This document shows, piece by piece, positions 16,598-25,395 of a stretch of 64,000 bases of DNA. Made by a program: the position numbers and the translations under genes. This DNA comes from Streptomyces phaeofaciens. GTDB lineage: Bacteria > Actinomycetota > Actinomycetes > Streptomycetales > Streptomycetaceae. The notes below the pieces were generated by a model. That model saw only the letters and a list, made by a program, of their open reading frames with translations. It ran no database searches and was not told where the DNA came from. Within the stretch, counting starts at the first letter, position 1; each line of letters starts with the position of its first letter. The stretch spans positions 58,850-122,849 of the forward strand of contig NZ_BMSA01000020.1 of assembly GCF_014648915.1 (NCBI RefSeq), written 5' to 3'.

Positions 16598-17401
16598 ATG
16601 ACCGAGGCACGTGGACCGGCCGGCCCGGGCGGTGCGGCGCACGCCCGGTACGCGCCCGGCACACCCTGCTGGGTGAGTCTGATGGTGCACGGGTTGACGG
16701 CGACCCAGGACTTCTACCGCGAGCTGTTCGGCTGGGAGTTCCAACCCGGTCCGGAGCAGCTCGGCCCCTATGTGCGGGCCCTGCTCGACGGCCGTGAGGT
16801 GGCCGGGATCGGTCAGTTGCCGCCGGACCGGCATCTTCCGGTGGCCTGGACGCCGTACCTCGCCTCGGACGACGTGGATTCCACCGCCGAGACGGTGCGC
16901 CTGTGCGGCGGCACGATCGGGGTCGGCCCGCTGGACGCCGCGGACGCCGGCCGCCTGGCGATCGGCTCGGACCCCGCGGGCGCCGTCTTCGGTGTCTGGC
17001 AGGCGGCGGCCCATCTCGGCACGGACGTCACCGGCGTCCCCGGCACGCCCGCCTGGAACGAACTGCTGACCTTCGAGACCGCCGGGGTCACCAAGTTCTA
17101 CGAGACGGTCTTCGGCTACGAGCGGGAGGCGGTGGTCTCCCCCGACTTCGACTACGTCACCCTGCACCTGGCCGGGCGCCCGGTGGCCGGCATCCACGGC
17201 GTCGGCAACGCCCTGCCCCGGGACCGGGGGCCGCACTGGATGACGTACTTCGAGGTCGCCGACACGGACGCCGCGCTCACCCTCGTCACCGGCCTCGGCG
17301 GGCGGGTCCTCGCGCCGGCGCACGACAGCGCGCACGGGCGCGTGGCGACCGTCGCCGACCCGGAGGGAGCCCGCTTCGCGCTGATCCAGGGGCCGCGCTG
17401 A
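16598..17401 (+). CDS. VOC (glyoxalase/bleomycin resistance-like) family protein, two-domain
   Basis: 267 aa. Two tandem vicinal-oxygen-chelate modules: residues about 20-135 (PCWVSLMVHGLTATQDFYRELFGW) and about 145-265 (WNELLTFETAGVTKFYETVFGY). This pair layout is common in Streptomyces VOC proteins of unknown substrate, sometimes annotated as hydroxylases. The ATG at 16598 has GAGGAGAAGG upstream. A longer upstream frame is open but not conserved in appearance. Stands alone between the rhodanese and the tdk gene. Confidence 0.9.
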   Translation: MTEARGPAGPGGAAHARYAPGTPCWVSLMVHGLTATQDFYRELFGWEFQPGPEQLGPYVRALLDGREVAGIGQLPPDRHLPVAWTPYLASDDVDSTAETVRLCGGTIGVGPLDAADAGRLAIGSDPAGAVFGVWQAAAHLGTDVTGVPGTPAWNELLTFETAGVTKFYETVFGYEREAVVSPDFDYVTLHLAGRPVAGIHGVGNALPRDRGPHWMTYFEVADTDAALTLVTGLGGRVLAPAHDSAHGRVATVADPEGARFALIQGPR

Positions 17402-17441
17402 GGCACCTCACCGGAGCCGGCGAGCGGCCCCGCCGAGGCTG

Positions 17442-18089
17442 TCAGACCTGCTGCACCGGCAGCACGTCCGGCGACAGGGCCGCCGCGCGGGCCGAGGCGG
17501 CCGTCATCCGGCGTCGGTGATGCAGCCGGCACAGGACCTCGTAGCCGATGGTGTCGGCCTGGTCGACGTCGCCGACCACGACCTGCGCGCCCTCGACGAC
17601 CATGACGCCGCCCACCGTGCGGGCGTTGTGCGTGGCGCGGGCGCCGCACCAGCACAGGGCCTCGACCTGGAGGACCTCGACCCGGTCGGCGAGTTCGACG
17701 AGGCGCTGGGAGCCGGGGAACAGCTTGGATCGGAAGTCGGTGGTGATGCCGAAGGCGTAGACGTCCATACCGAGGTCGTCCACCACGCGCGCGAGCTGGT
17801 CGATCTGCTCCTCGGCGAGAAACTGCGCCTCGTCCGCGATCACGTAGTCCGCGCGGCCGCCCTGCGAGAGGTGGTCGACGAGGTAGGCGTACAGGTCCTG
17901 GCCGTCCTCGACCTCGACGGCGTCCGTGACCAGGCCGAGGCGGGAGGAGAGCTTGCCCTGGCCCGCGCGGTCGTCGCGGGTGAAGATCATGCCCTGGAGG
18001 CCGCGCGCGGAACGGTTGTGCTCGATCTGGAGAGCCAGCGTCGACTTCCCGCAGTCCATGGTTCCGGAGAAGAACACCAGCTCGGGCAT
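17442..18089 (-). CDS. tdk: thymidine kinase (type II)
   Basis: 215 aa; phosphorylates thymidine to dTMP (salvage). Walker A GTMDCGKST at residues 9-17, the DEAQF motif, and a Zn site built from CWCG and CRLHH pairs. The lasso loop YVIADEAQF region is intact. ATG start. Read toward the VOC gene (convergent). With dut in the same window, it completes two routes to dTMP. A short gap (43 nt) separates it from the phosphodiesterase gene upstream, so the two may be cotranscribed. Confidence 0.95.
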   Translation of the reverse strand: MPELVFFSGTMDCGKSTLALQIEHNRSARGLQGMIFTRDDRAGQGKLSSRLGLVTDAVEVEDGQDLYAYLVDHLSQGGRADYVIADEAQFLAEEQIDQLARVVDDLGMDVYAFGITTDFRSKLFPGSQRLVELADRVEVLQVEALCWCGARATHNARTVGGVMVVEGAQVVVGDVDQADTIGYEVLCRLHHRRRMTAASARAAALSPDVLPVQQV

Positions 18090-18132
18090 GGGGAGTTGAG
18101 CACCTTTCGGTGGAGAAGGGGCGTGCGGAGCG

Positions 18133-19320
18133 TCAGGAGCGTACTTCGAGCAGCGGGACGAACTGCTCGGCGGGGGTCATGGAACCGTGGTTGCCGACCA
18201 TCGCCGACTCCTTGGGCTCCCGCTCGGAGGCGATGAGCAGGACGTCGTCACGGGCGGCCGCGATCACATCGCCGAGCCGGCCGTACACCCGCTCGTCGAT
18301 CCGGGGCCCGAACCAGCCCGCGGCGATCGCCTCGTCCCGCGAGGCCACCCAGAACTGCTCGCCGAGCACCTCGCGCCAGCAGGTCAGGACGTCGTCCTGG
18401 GCACCCGGTACGGCGTAGACGTGGCGGGCGCGGCCCTCGCCGCCCAGCAGGGCGACCCCGGCGCGCAGCTCCCAGTCCGCGTCGAAGTCGATGCGGTGCT
18501 CCTCGTCGAAGGGTACGTCGACCATGCCGTGGTCGGCGGTGACGTAGAGCGCGCTGCGCGGCGGCAGCTGCTCGGCGAGGCGCTGGACGAGCCGGTCGAC
18601 GTACATGAGCTGGCCGCGCCAGGTGTCGGAGGCCACGCCGTAGCGGTGGCCGGCGCCGTCCAGCTCGGCGTAGTACGTGTAGACCAGGGAGCGGTCGCCG
18701 GCGGCGAGCTGTTCGGCGGCGAGGTCCATGCGCTCCTCGCCGGTCAGCCGCCCGTGGAACGTTCCGCCGCTGAGCGCGACCTTGGTCAGCGGAGTGTTCT
18801 GGAACGTGGGGGACGACACCTGGGCGGCGTGCACGCCCGCCTTGTGGGCGAGCTGGAAGACGGTGGGGTACGGCTGCCAGGAGCCGGGTTCCGTCCACGG
18901 CTGCCAGCGGAGCTGGTTCATCAGGGCGTCGGTCGCCGGGTTGCGCACGGTGTAGCCGGGCAGGCCGTGGGCGCCCGGCGGGAGGCCGGTGCCGACGGAG
19001 GCCAGGGAGGTCGCGGTGGTCGCCGGGTAGCCGGCGGTGAGCGGACGTCCGGTGCCGCCGCGGGAGCTGCCGAGGAGCGCGTGCAGATAGGGCGCTTCGT
19101 CCCGGTGGTCCTTGATCTGTTCCCAGCCGAGGCCGTCGATCAGGAAGACGCAGTTGCGGTCGGCCGGAGCCAGCTCCGGGATCGCCGCGGTCATGCCGGG
19201 TACGCCCATGCCGGCGGCCAGGGTGGGCAGCAGGTCGGCGAGCGAGCCGGTGCCGTACTCGGGGACCGGGGCGGAGGCGACGGGCAGGGGTTCCGGGTGG
19301 TCCCAGACGGGCTGTGCCAT
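18133..19320 (-). CDS. nucleotide pyrophosphatase/alkaline phosphatase-superfamily phosphodiesterase
   Basis: 395 aa. Metal-site motifs of the type I phosphodiesterase/NPP family are visible: FLIDGLGWEQI, the nucleophile-Thr loop GYPATTATSLASVGTG, YYAELDGAGHRYG and VTADHGMVDVP. No signal peptide or membrane helix, so probably cytoplasmic. The ATG at 19320 overlaps the upstream stop by one base (TGATG), giving strong translational coupling with the DUF5998 gene. Substrate unknown (nucleotide sugars, phosphodiesters or phosphonates are possible). Confidence 0.88.
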   Translation of the reverse strand: MAQPVWDHPEPLPVASAPVPEYGTGSLADLLPTLAAGMGVPGMTAAIPELAPADRNCVFLIDGLGWEQIKDHRDEAPYLHALLGSSRGGTGRPLTAGYPATTATSLASVGTGLPPGAHGLPGYTVRNPATDALMNQLRWQPWTEPGSWQPYPTVFQLAHKAGVHAAQVSSPTFQNTPLTKVALSGGTFHGRLTGEERMDLAAEQLAAGDRSLVYTYYAELDGAGHRYGVASDTWRGQLMYVDRLVQRLAEQLPPRSALYVTADHGMVDVPFDEEHRIDFDADWELRAGVALLGGEGRARHVYAVPGAQDDVLTCWREVLGEQFWVASRDEAIAAGWFGPRIDERVYGRLGDVIAAARDDVLLIASEREPKESAMVGNHGSMTPAEQFVPLLEVRS

Positions 19321-19907
19321 CAACGGGTCAGGTCCGCTGTGGCCTCGGAGAGGCACTGCGCGAAGGCGAGCGCCTGGCGCACCGTCTCCGGGCCGTCGCC
19401 CGCCTCGCTGACGCGCAGGCTGAGGTCGTCCGCCGTCGAGCTGCCCGTGTAGCCGTGGTCGGCGTCACAGTTGGGGTCGCCGCAGGCGGCCGGCTCCAGG
19501 TCGATGCGGGAGACGGCGCCCCAGCCGATGGTCAGCACCACCTCGCGCGGCAGGGTGCCCGGCGTGTACGACTCGGGGTTGGCGACCACCCGGCTGACCA
19601 CGACCGACGAGATCCGGCCGAGCTTCACGGACTCCGTGGACGTGGTGGCGTAAGGCGTCGGGGACGTGGTGTCGGCGGCCTGCTCGTCGGTGTGGCTGAC
19701 GATGAAGCGGTTGCCGGTGAGGACCAGCACGGTCACATGCCTGCGGACCTCGTTCTGGTCGAACGTGGTCTCCTGGTGGACCAGGTACGACTTGATGGGC
19801 TCGCCGCCCACAGCGGCTTCCACCGCCTCGGCCACGAGGGCCGGGTAGTAGCCGCTGCGCTCGATCGCCGCGCGCAGCCCCTGGGTCGTCGTACTGGTCT
19901 TGGCCAT
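19320..19907 (-). CDS. DUF5998 family protein
   Basis: 195 aa, ATG at 19907 (AKTSTTTQGLRAAIERSGYYP); an ATG three codons upstream is an alternative. A soluble protein with conserved segments HVTVLVLTGNRFIVSHTDEQ and a metal-site-like CGDPNCDADHGY near residue 150. Actinobacterial family of unknown function. Operon partner of the phosphodiesterase through a one-base overlap. The upstream 150 bp separate it from patA. Confidence 0.85.
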   Translation of the reverse strand: MAKTSTTTQGLRAAIERSGYYPALVAEAVEAAVGGEPIKSYLVHQETTFDQNEVRRHVTVLVLTGNRFIVSHTDEQAADTTSPTPYATTSTESVKLGRISSVVVSRVVANPESYTPGTLPREVVLTIGWGAVSRIDLEPAACGDPNCDADHGYTGSSTADDLSLRVSEAGDGPETVRQALAFAQCLSEATADLTR

Positions 19908-20058
19908 GCCGTCCATCCTAATCCGTGGGTAAGGGCGGTCCGGGCCAGTCGAGGGCAACCCCGGCAGATGCGACAGGGACCGGTCTCCCCTCACCCGGCG
20001 GGAGGCCGCGCCCACGGCGGGCGCGAGGAGGCCGTGGCGACGCTCCGTGTCCGCCCGG

Positions 20059-22872
20059 TCAGTACGTCGGCAGGGTCCGGGGACCGAGGTCGTCGCGCGC
20101 GGGTGGCGGGGCGAGGCGGACCGAGGCGCTCAGCACGCTCAGGCCGTGCGGGGCGACGACGACCGGTTCCAGGGTGACGGCGACGACCTCGGGGTGGTCG
20201 TCGACCAGCCGCGAGACGCGCAGCAGCAGCTCCTCCAGGGCGGGGGTGTCGACGGGGGTCGAGCCGCGCCAGCCGAACAGCAGGGGGGCGGTGCGGATGG
20301 AGCGGACGAGGGACGTGGCGTCGCGGTCGGTGACCGGAACCAGGCGGTGCGCCATGTCGCCGAGCAGCTGGGAGGCGGCCCCGGCGAGCCCGAACGACAG
20401 CACGGCCCCGGCCGCCGGGTCGATGACCGCGCGGACGACCGTGTCGACCCCCCGCGGGGCCATCGCCTGGACGACCGGGCGCAGCTGCTCCGGCTGTCCG
20501 AACAGCTCGGTCAACTCGGCGTACGACCGTCGCAGTTGCTCCTCGTCGGCGAGGTCGAGGCGGACGCCGCCGAGGTCGGCGCGATGACGCAGGTGCGGGG
20601 CGGTGGCCTTGAGGGCGACGGGGTAGCCGAGGGCGGCGGCGGCCCGCGCGGCTTCGTCGGGGGTGGGCGCCGGGATCGCGCGGCGGGTGCGGATGCCGTA
20701 GCGGCCGAGGAGCTCGCACGTCTCCTCGGTGCCCAGGGTGAGGCCCTGTCCGCGCGCGAGGAGCCCGTCGATGAGCCGGGCGGCGCCCTTCTCGTCGATG
20801 TCCTCGTACTCGGGGACCTTGCCGGGGTCGGCGGCCTCGCGTCGCCACTGGCCGTACTTCACGGCTTCGGCGAGGGCGCGCACGGCGCGTTCGGCGGCGG
20901 GGTAGGCCGGGATGAGGTGGGTGCCCTCGGGTGCCTCGACGGCGGCGGGCGGCTGCTGGCCTGCTGCCGCCGCGGCGGCACGCGCGCGCGTGGCCGCTTC
21001 GGTGCGGGGCGCGGTGCTGGTCGCGGCGGAGAGGGCCGCGGCGAGGCCGCCGAGTTCCACGTGGACGACGAGGACCGGCTTGGCGGGGGCCGCGGCCGCG
21101 GCGGAGCGCAGTGCCTCGGCCAGTTCCGCGTCGCCGGGGGACGCCTCGCCGATCGCGGGTATCGCCGTCACCACGACCGCGTCGCACGTCTCGTCGGTCA
21201 GCGCCCGCGTGAGCGCCGCGTGGAAGTCCTCCGCCGAGGCCTCCGTGGTGAGGTCCAGCGGCGGCAGCGGCCGCAGTCCCTCGGAGAGGCACGCGTCGTA
21301 CGTCAGCAGCCCCAGGGACTCGGAGTTGCCCAGGATGGCCACCCGGGGCCCGGTCGGCAGTGGCTGACGGGCCAGCAGCAGGCCCGCGTCGACCAGTTCG
21401 GTGATGGTGTCGACGCGGATCACGCCGGCCTGGCGCAGCAGCGCGGAGACCGTCGCGTGCGGGAGCCGGGTCGCGCGGATGGCGTGTCCCTGCGGGGCGG
21501 AGCCGGCGCCCTGGACGACCACCAGCGGCTTCGCGGCGGCCGTGCGCCGTGCGAGGCGGGTGAACTTGCGCGGGTTGCCGATGGACTCCAGGTACATCAG
21601 GGCGACATCGGTGTCGGGGTCGTCGTACCAGTATTGGAGGACATCGTTGCCGGAGACGTCCGCGCGGTTGCCCGAGGAGATGAAGGTGGAGACGCCGGTG
21701 TCGCCGGTGACCCCGCCGCCGCGCCGGTGCAGACGGGAGAGGAGGGCGATGCCGATGGCACCGGACTGGGCGAACAGACCGATCCGGCCCGGCCGGGGCA
21801 TCTCGGGTGCGAGGGAGGCGTTGAGCCGCACCTGCGGGGAGGTGTTGACCAGGCCGAAGGCGTTGGGGCCGATGATCCGCATGCCGTACGCGCGCGCGTG
21901 GCGGACGAGTGCGCGCTGGCGCTCGCGGCCGTCGGGGCCGCTCTCGGCGTATCCGGCGGAGAGGACGACGAGTCCCTGGACACCGTGTTCGCCGCACTCG
22001 GTGACGACCTCGGGCACGTGCTCGGCGGGGACGGCGACCACCACGAGGTCGACGGGCTCCTCGATCTCGCGCACGGAGCGGTGGGCGGGCACGCCGTCGA
22101 GGTGCTTCAGGTCCTCGGGGAACGCCTTGTTGACGGCGTAGAGGCGGCCGGTGAAGCCTGCCTCCAGCAGGTTGCCGAGGACGCTGCGGCCCACGCCGCC
22201 GGGGGTGCGGCCGGTGCCGACGACGGCGACGGAGCCGGGCACCAGCAGACGCCGTACGGAGTGGGCCTCGGCGCGCTGTTCCCGCGCGCGCTGTACGGCC
22301 AGGGAGCGTTCGGTGGGTTCGAGGTCGAACTCCAGGCGGACGACGCCGTCCTCGAAGCTGCGCTTCTGGGTGTAGCCGGCGTCCGTGAACACCTTGATCA
22401 TCTTGGTGTTGGCGGGGAGCACCTCGGCGGCGAACCGGCGGATGTCGCGCTCGCGCGCGACGGCCGCGATGTGTTCGAGCAGGGCGGAGGCGACCCCGCG
22501 GCCCTGGTGGGCGTCCTGCACGAGGAAGGCGACCTCGGCCTCGTCGGCGGGCGCGGAGGCGGCCATGCCGTCGGCACCAATGCGGTCATAGCGTACGGTT
22601 GCGATGAACTCGCCGCCCACCGTGGCCGCGAGACCCACCCTGTCCACAAAGTCGTGGTGCGTGAAGCGGTGGACGTCCTTTGCGGACAGCCGCGGGTAGG
22701 GCGCGAAGAAGCGGTAGTACTTCGACTCGTCCGACACCTGCTCGTAGAAGCTGACCAGGCGCTCGGCGTCATCAACGGTGATGGGGCGGATGCGCGCGGT
22801 GCCGCCGTCGCGCAGCACCACGTCGGCCTCCCAGTGGGCGGGGTACTCGTGCCGGTCCGAGGCGCTCTGCAT
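20059..22872 (-). CDS. patA: GNAT acetyltransferase fused to an NDP-forming acyl-CoA-synthetase-like protein (Pat-type protein acetyltransferase)
   Basis: 937 aa. GNAT domain at residues about 15-185, with the acetyl-CoA loop AHQGRGVASALLEHI. It is followed by a CoA-binding Rossmann domain (VAVVGTGRTPGGVGRSVLGNLL), succinyl-CoA-ligase-like domains, and an ATP-grasp domain (about 690-930; GYPVALKATAPHLRHRADLGGV). The order is the reverse of Salmonella Pat, as in the Streptomyces PatA type. The phospho-His motif of the active synthetase, normally SHTG(S/A)LAG, looks shortened to a PHATVSALL stretch, consistent with a regulatory rather than catalytic role. Family members acetylate acetyl-CoA synthetase and other enzymes. 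ATG at 22872. Divergent from ptsH. Confidence 0.88.
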   Translation of the reverse strand: MQSASDRHEYPAHWEADVVLRDGGTARIRPITVDDAERLVSFYEQVSDESKYYRFFAPYPRLSAKDVHRFTHHDFVDRVGLAATVGGEFIATVRYDRIGADGMAASAPADEAEVAFLVQDAHQGRGVASALLEHIAAVARERDIRRFAAEVLPANTKMIKVFTDAGYTQKRSFEDGVVRLEFDLEPTERSLAVQRAREQRAEAHSVRRLLVPGSVAVVGTGRTPGGVGRSVLGNLLEAGFTGRLYAVNKAFPEDLKHLDGVPAHRSVREIEEPVDLVVVAVPAEHVPEVVTECGEHGVQGLVVLSAGYAESGPDGRERQRALVRHARAYGMRIIGPNAFGLVNTSPQVRLNASLAPEMPRPGRIGLFAQSGAIGIALLSRLHRRGGGVTGDTGVSTFISSGNRADVSGNDVLQYWYDDPDTDVALMYLESIGNPRKFTRLARRTAAAKPLVVVQGAGSAPQGHAIRATRLPHATVSALLRQAGVIRVDTITELVDAGLLLARQPLPTGPRVAILGNSESLGLLTYDACLSEGLRPLPPLDLTTEASAEDFHAALTRALTDETCDAVVVTAIPAIGEASPGDAELAEALRSAAAAAPAKPVLVVHVELGGLAAALSAATSTAPRTEAATRARAAAAAAGQQPPAAVEAPEGTHLIPAYPAAERAVRALAEAVKYGQWRREAADPGKVPEYEDIDEKGAARLIDGLLARGQGLTLGTEETCELLGRYGIRTRRAIPAPTPDEAARAAAALGYPVALKATAPHLRHRADLGGVRLDLADEEQLRRSYAELTELFGQPEQLRPVVQAMAPRGVDTVVRAVIDPAAGAVLSFGLAGAASQLLGDMAHRLVPVTDRDATSLVRSIRTAPLLFGWRGSTPVDTPALEELLLRVSRLVDDHPEVVAVTLEPVVVAPHGLSVLSASVRLAPPPARDDLGPRTLPTY

Positions 22873-23009
22873 GGGGCCCAGAGTACGGCTCGCGTACGAC
22901 AACGGCGCGAGGCAGTCTGTGGGGACGGAGTCGGATCGAGGCCGCGATCCGGCGACCGCACGAGGAACGGGACACATGACCCGTTCCTCCCGTGCTTCAC
23001 GTGTGGAAC

Positions 23010-23025
23010 ACTGGTCTAGACAACC
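23010..23025 (+). promoter_or_regulatory. DasR operator (dre site) upstream of ptsH
   Basis: ACTGGTCTAGACAACC matches 14 of 16 bases of the dre consensus ACTGGTCTAGACCACT. It ends 23 bp before the ptsH start. DasR is a GntR repressor released by glucosamine-6-phosphate; dre control of ptsH is established in S. coelicolor. Confidence 0.9.
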
Positions 23026-23048
23026 TGAGAACCGAAGGGCAGCAACAC

Positions 23049-23330
23049 ATGGCTGAGCGCCGCGTCAACGTCGGCTGGGCCGAGGGCCTCCACGCCCGCC
23101 CCGCTTCCATCTTCGTCCGAGCCGCCACGGCCGCAGGCGTCCCCGTGACGATCGCCAAGGCCGACGGCAACCCCGTCAACGCGGCCTCCATGCTGGCCGT
23201 CCTCGGCCTCGGCGCCCAGGGAGGCGAGGAGATCGTCCTCGCCTCCGACGCCGAGGGTGCGGACGCCGCCCTCGACCGGCTCGCCAAGCTGGTCGCCGAG
23301 GGCCTCGAGGAGCTCCCCGAGACCGTCTGA
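23049..23330 (+). CDS. ptsH: HPr, phosphocarrier of the PEP:sugar phosphotransferase system
   Basis: 93 aa. Active-site motif GLHARPAS with His-15 type residue near position 16; the Ser-46 type regulatory region reads NAASMLAVLGLGAQ. Receives phosphate from EI and passes it to IIA proteins, including that for N-acetylglucosamine. ATG at 23049 preceded by a GAAGGGCAG element. Controlled by the DasR site 23 bp upstream, tying HPr level to chitin-derived sugars. Followed by a terminator. Confidence 0.97.
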   Translation: MAERRVNVGWAEGLHARPASIFVRAATAAGVPVTIAKADGNPVNAASMLAVLGLGAQGGEEIVLASDAEGADAALDRLAKLVAEGLEELPETV

Positions 23331-23352
23331 GTTCCGTTCGCGTCACACGCCG

Positions 23353-23382
23353 AGCCGCGTCGCCCTCCGGGGCGGCGCGGCT
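23353..23382 (+). terminator. ptsH terminator hairpin
   Basis: AGCCGCG-t-CGCC / GGCG-g-CGCGGCT around CTCCGG, beginning 22 nt past the ptsH stop. Confidence 0.75.
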
Positions 23383-23578
23383 TCGCGCTTCCCGGCGGAC
23401 CTCCGCGCCGGCTCCCCCGCACTTTCACCGAACTGTCGAGGGAATTACCGGCGGCATACCCGGAAACCCGGCCCCGGGCATACGAAGAGCGCGTCACCGG
23501 AATTATCGGCAGCGCGCATGAAAAGGCAGCGGAAATACAGCTCCGCCAAATACCACTTCTTTGTATACGGCCCTCGTG

Positions 23579-24274
23579 TTAATGCCGCAGACCCGTCATG
23601 TTTACGGGAGGTTGCGAAGTCCTCACACGGTCGGCGCGCTCGGTCCCGTTGGAAAAGCGCAGCCGGTGCGCGGCCGTCGCGCGCTCGGTGTGCAGCGCCG
23701 TCACCGACCGCGCGCGCTCGCCGTCGCCGCGCGCCACCGCGTCCACGATCGCGCCGTGCTCGGCCCAGGACTCGACCGGATCGGCCGGCGCGTCCACCGC
23801 GTACATCCAGGCGATCTTGTGCCGGAGCTGGGTGAGCATCGAGGTCAGGGCGTGGCTTCCGGAGGCCTGGGCGAGCGTCTCGTGGAACCAGCCGCCCAGG
23901 GAGCGCAGATCCTCGCTGTTGCCCCGCCGGGCCCGCTCCTGGCCCAGCCGGACCAGTCCGCGCAGCACCTTCAGATGGGCCTCCGTGCGCCGCTGGGCGG
24001 CCCGGGCGGCGCCGAGCGGCTCCAGGAGCATCCGCATCTCCAGCAGGTCGGCCGCCTCGTGCTCGGTCGGCTCCGCCACGCACGCGCCCGCGTGCCGGCG
24101 CGTCACGACGAAGCCCTCGGCCTCCAGCGTGCGCAGCGCCTCCCGGACGGGGACGCGGGAAACGCCGTAGCGGCGGGCGAGGAGTTCCTCGGTGAGGCGG
24201 CTGCCGCGCTCGTAGACACCCGCGACGATGTCGTCCCGGATCGCCGTGCACACCGAATGCGCCGGAATACGCAT
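23579..24274 (-). CDS. GntR-family (FadR/VanR-like) transcriptional regulator
   Basis: 231 aa from the ATG at 24274. The N-terminal winged helix covers residues 1-75 (VYERGSRLTEELLARRYGVSRVPVREALRTLEAEGF is the usual GntR pattern). The C-terminal FCD domain (about 85-215) is helical and has His residues at expected metal positions (WFHETL, EHGAIVDA, HTERATAAHRL), so it probably binds a carboxylate plus metal. Ligand and targets unknown. The gene is isolated between ptsH and the M23 peptidase, with longer upstream frames lacking conservation. An A/T-containing leader precedes it. Confidence 0.9.
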   Translation of the reverse strand: MRIPAHSVCTAIRDDIVAGVYERGSRLTEELLARRYGVSRVPVREALRTLEAEGFVVTRRHAGACVAEPTEHEAADLLEMRMLLEPLGAARAAQRRTEAHLKVLRGLVRLGQERARRGNSEDLRSLGGWFHETLAQASGSHALTSMLTQLRHKIAWMYAVDAPADPVESWAEHGAIVDAVARGDGERARSVTALHTERATAAHRLRFSNGTERADRVRTSQPPVNMTGLRH

Positions 24275-24414
24275 GACCGACCTCCGCCTTAATCCCCGTG
24301 AAACGTCGACGATTGACGTGTGTTCCGTGACTCTATTGCAATGAGGCGGAATTTCCGACGGCGGGCCGGAATCCAGGGATATTTTTTGGACAGTACGGTC
24401 CCGAAAACGGCGAA

Positions 24415-24439
24415 AGCCCCGGCCGTGGGGGCCGGGGCT
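24415..24439 (-). terminator. terminator downstream of the M23 peptidase gene
   Basis: AGCCCCGGCC / GGCCGGGGCT, perfect 10-bp stem with a 5-nt loop, 24 nt past the stop codon. Confidence 0.85.
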
Positions 24440-24462
24440 GGACGATCTGTCGCCGTACGTCG

Positions 24463-25206
24463 TCAGATGCTCACGCCGTGCGCGCGGAGGTAGGCGACCG
24501 GGTCCATGTCCGAGCCGTACTCCGCCGTCGTGCGCGCCTCGAAGTGCAGGTGCGCACCGGTGACGTTGCCGGTCGCGCCGGACAGGCCGATCTGCTGCCC
24601 CGGGGTGACCTGCTGGCCCACCGAGACACCGATGGACGACAGGTGACCGTACTGGGTGTACGTGCCGTCGTTCATCTTGATGACGACCTGGTTGCCGTAC
24701 GCCCCGCCCCAGCCGGCCTCCACGACGGTGCCCAGGCCCACCGCGTGCACCGTGGTGCCGCTGGCGGCGTGGAAGTCGACGCCGGTGTGGCTGCCGGAGG
24801 ACCACAGGGAGCTGCTGGCCTGGTAGCCGGTGGACACGTAGGAGCCGCTGATCGGCAGCACGAAGGTGTTGAGGCGCTTGCGCTCGGCCTCGCGGGCGGC
24901 ACGCACGCGTGCCTCGCGCTCCTCCACCGCCTTCTTGGCCGCAGCCTCGCGTGCGGCCTCCTCGAAGGCGGCCTGCTTCTGCGCGACGACCTGGTCGTCG
25001 ATCTCCTCGACGACGGACTCGCCGGCGGTGACGACGGGGATCAGCCCGGTCTGCTCAGGGGTGGGTTCCGCGGCGAAGGCCGGGGAGGAGGCGACAGTGG
25101 CCATGACACCGGTGGTGGTGAGCGCCGCGACGCCTGCCGCGCGAGCGCTGGTGCGCTGCATCCGGCTGGGGCGACGGTGCTTCCCGGTGGCGCAGGTGAA
25201 CGCCAT
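24463..25206 (-). CDS. secreted M23 (LytM) peptidoglycan peptidase under a c-di-AMP riboswitch
   Basis: 247 aa. A signal peptide covers residues 1-45 (basic start, hydrophobic ARAAGVAALTTTGVMATVASSPAFA, cleavage after AFA). A coiled coil with many Glu/Ala/Lys follows (about 70-115), then the LytM domain (about 115-247) with Zn ligands in SHTGVDFHA and HLHFEA. Predicted to cut peptide cross-links in the cell wall. Expression is controlled by the c-di-AMP riboswitch in its leader (25233-25395): by analogy with other ydaO-type switches upstream of wall hydrolases, ligand binding should reduce expression. Coiled coil plus LytM is the layout of EnvC/NlpD-like activators, but the metal ligands are intact here. 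Confidence 0.93.
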   Translation of the reverse strand: MAFTCATGKHRRPSRMQRTSARAAGVAALTTTGVMATVASSPAFAAEPTPEQTGLIPVVTAGESVVEEIDDQVVAQKQAAFEEAAREAAAKKAVEEREARVRAAREAERKRLNTFVLPISGSYVSTGYQASSSLWSSGSHTGVDFHAASGTTVHAVGLGTVVEAGWGGAYGNQVVIKMNDGTYTQYGHLSSIGVSVGQQVTPGQQIGLSGATGNVTGAHLHFEARTTAEYGSDMDPVAYLRAHGVSI

Positions 25207-25232
25207 GAAGTTGGGCGGTCCTTTCCTTCCTT

Positions 25233-25395
25233 CTCGCCTACCGGGTTAGCTGACGGGTTCGGAGCAGGAAGGTCTCCTACGGACCCCCTCGCTCACGCGC
25301 GGGCGTCCGATTCACCCCAGGGACTGCACAAAGTGGGTCCCCGGCTCCCCTGGCTCGCGCCGTACGGGGACTCGGCGATGACTGTCCGGTGCCGC
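25233..25395 (-). ncRNA. cyclic di-AMP (ydaO/yuaA) riboswitch
   Basis: The transcript leader of the M23 gene carries the family's signature blocks. Read on the minus strand, in order: GAGCCAGGGGAGCCGGGGAC, GGGGTGAATCGG, AGGAGACCTTCCTGCTCCGAA, and the 3' block CAGCTAACCCGGTAGGCGAG. The last block ends 26 nt before the ATG with an AAGGAAAGGA ribosome site between. This matches the ydaO motif known upstream of Streptomyces wall hydrolases. The 5' boundary is approximate. Confidence 0.92.

Noticed and set aside
20047..23019. Very long open frame on the plus strand, antisense to patA
   Set aside because: High GC third positions keep antisense frames open; the translation is Gly/Arg/Val-rich with no domain, and the minus strand has clear GNAT and synthetase domains.
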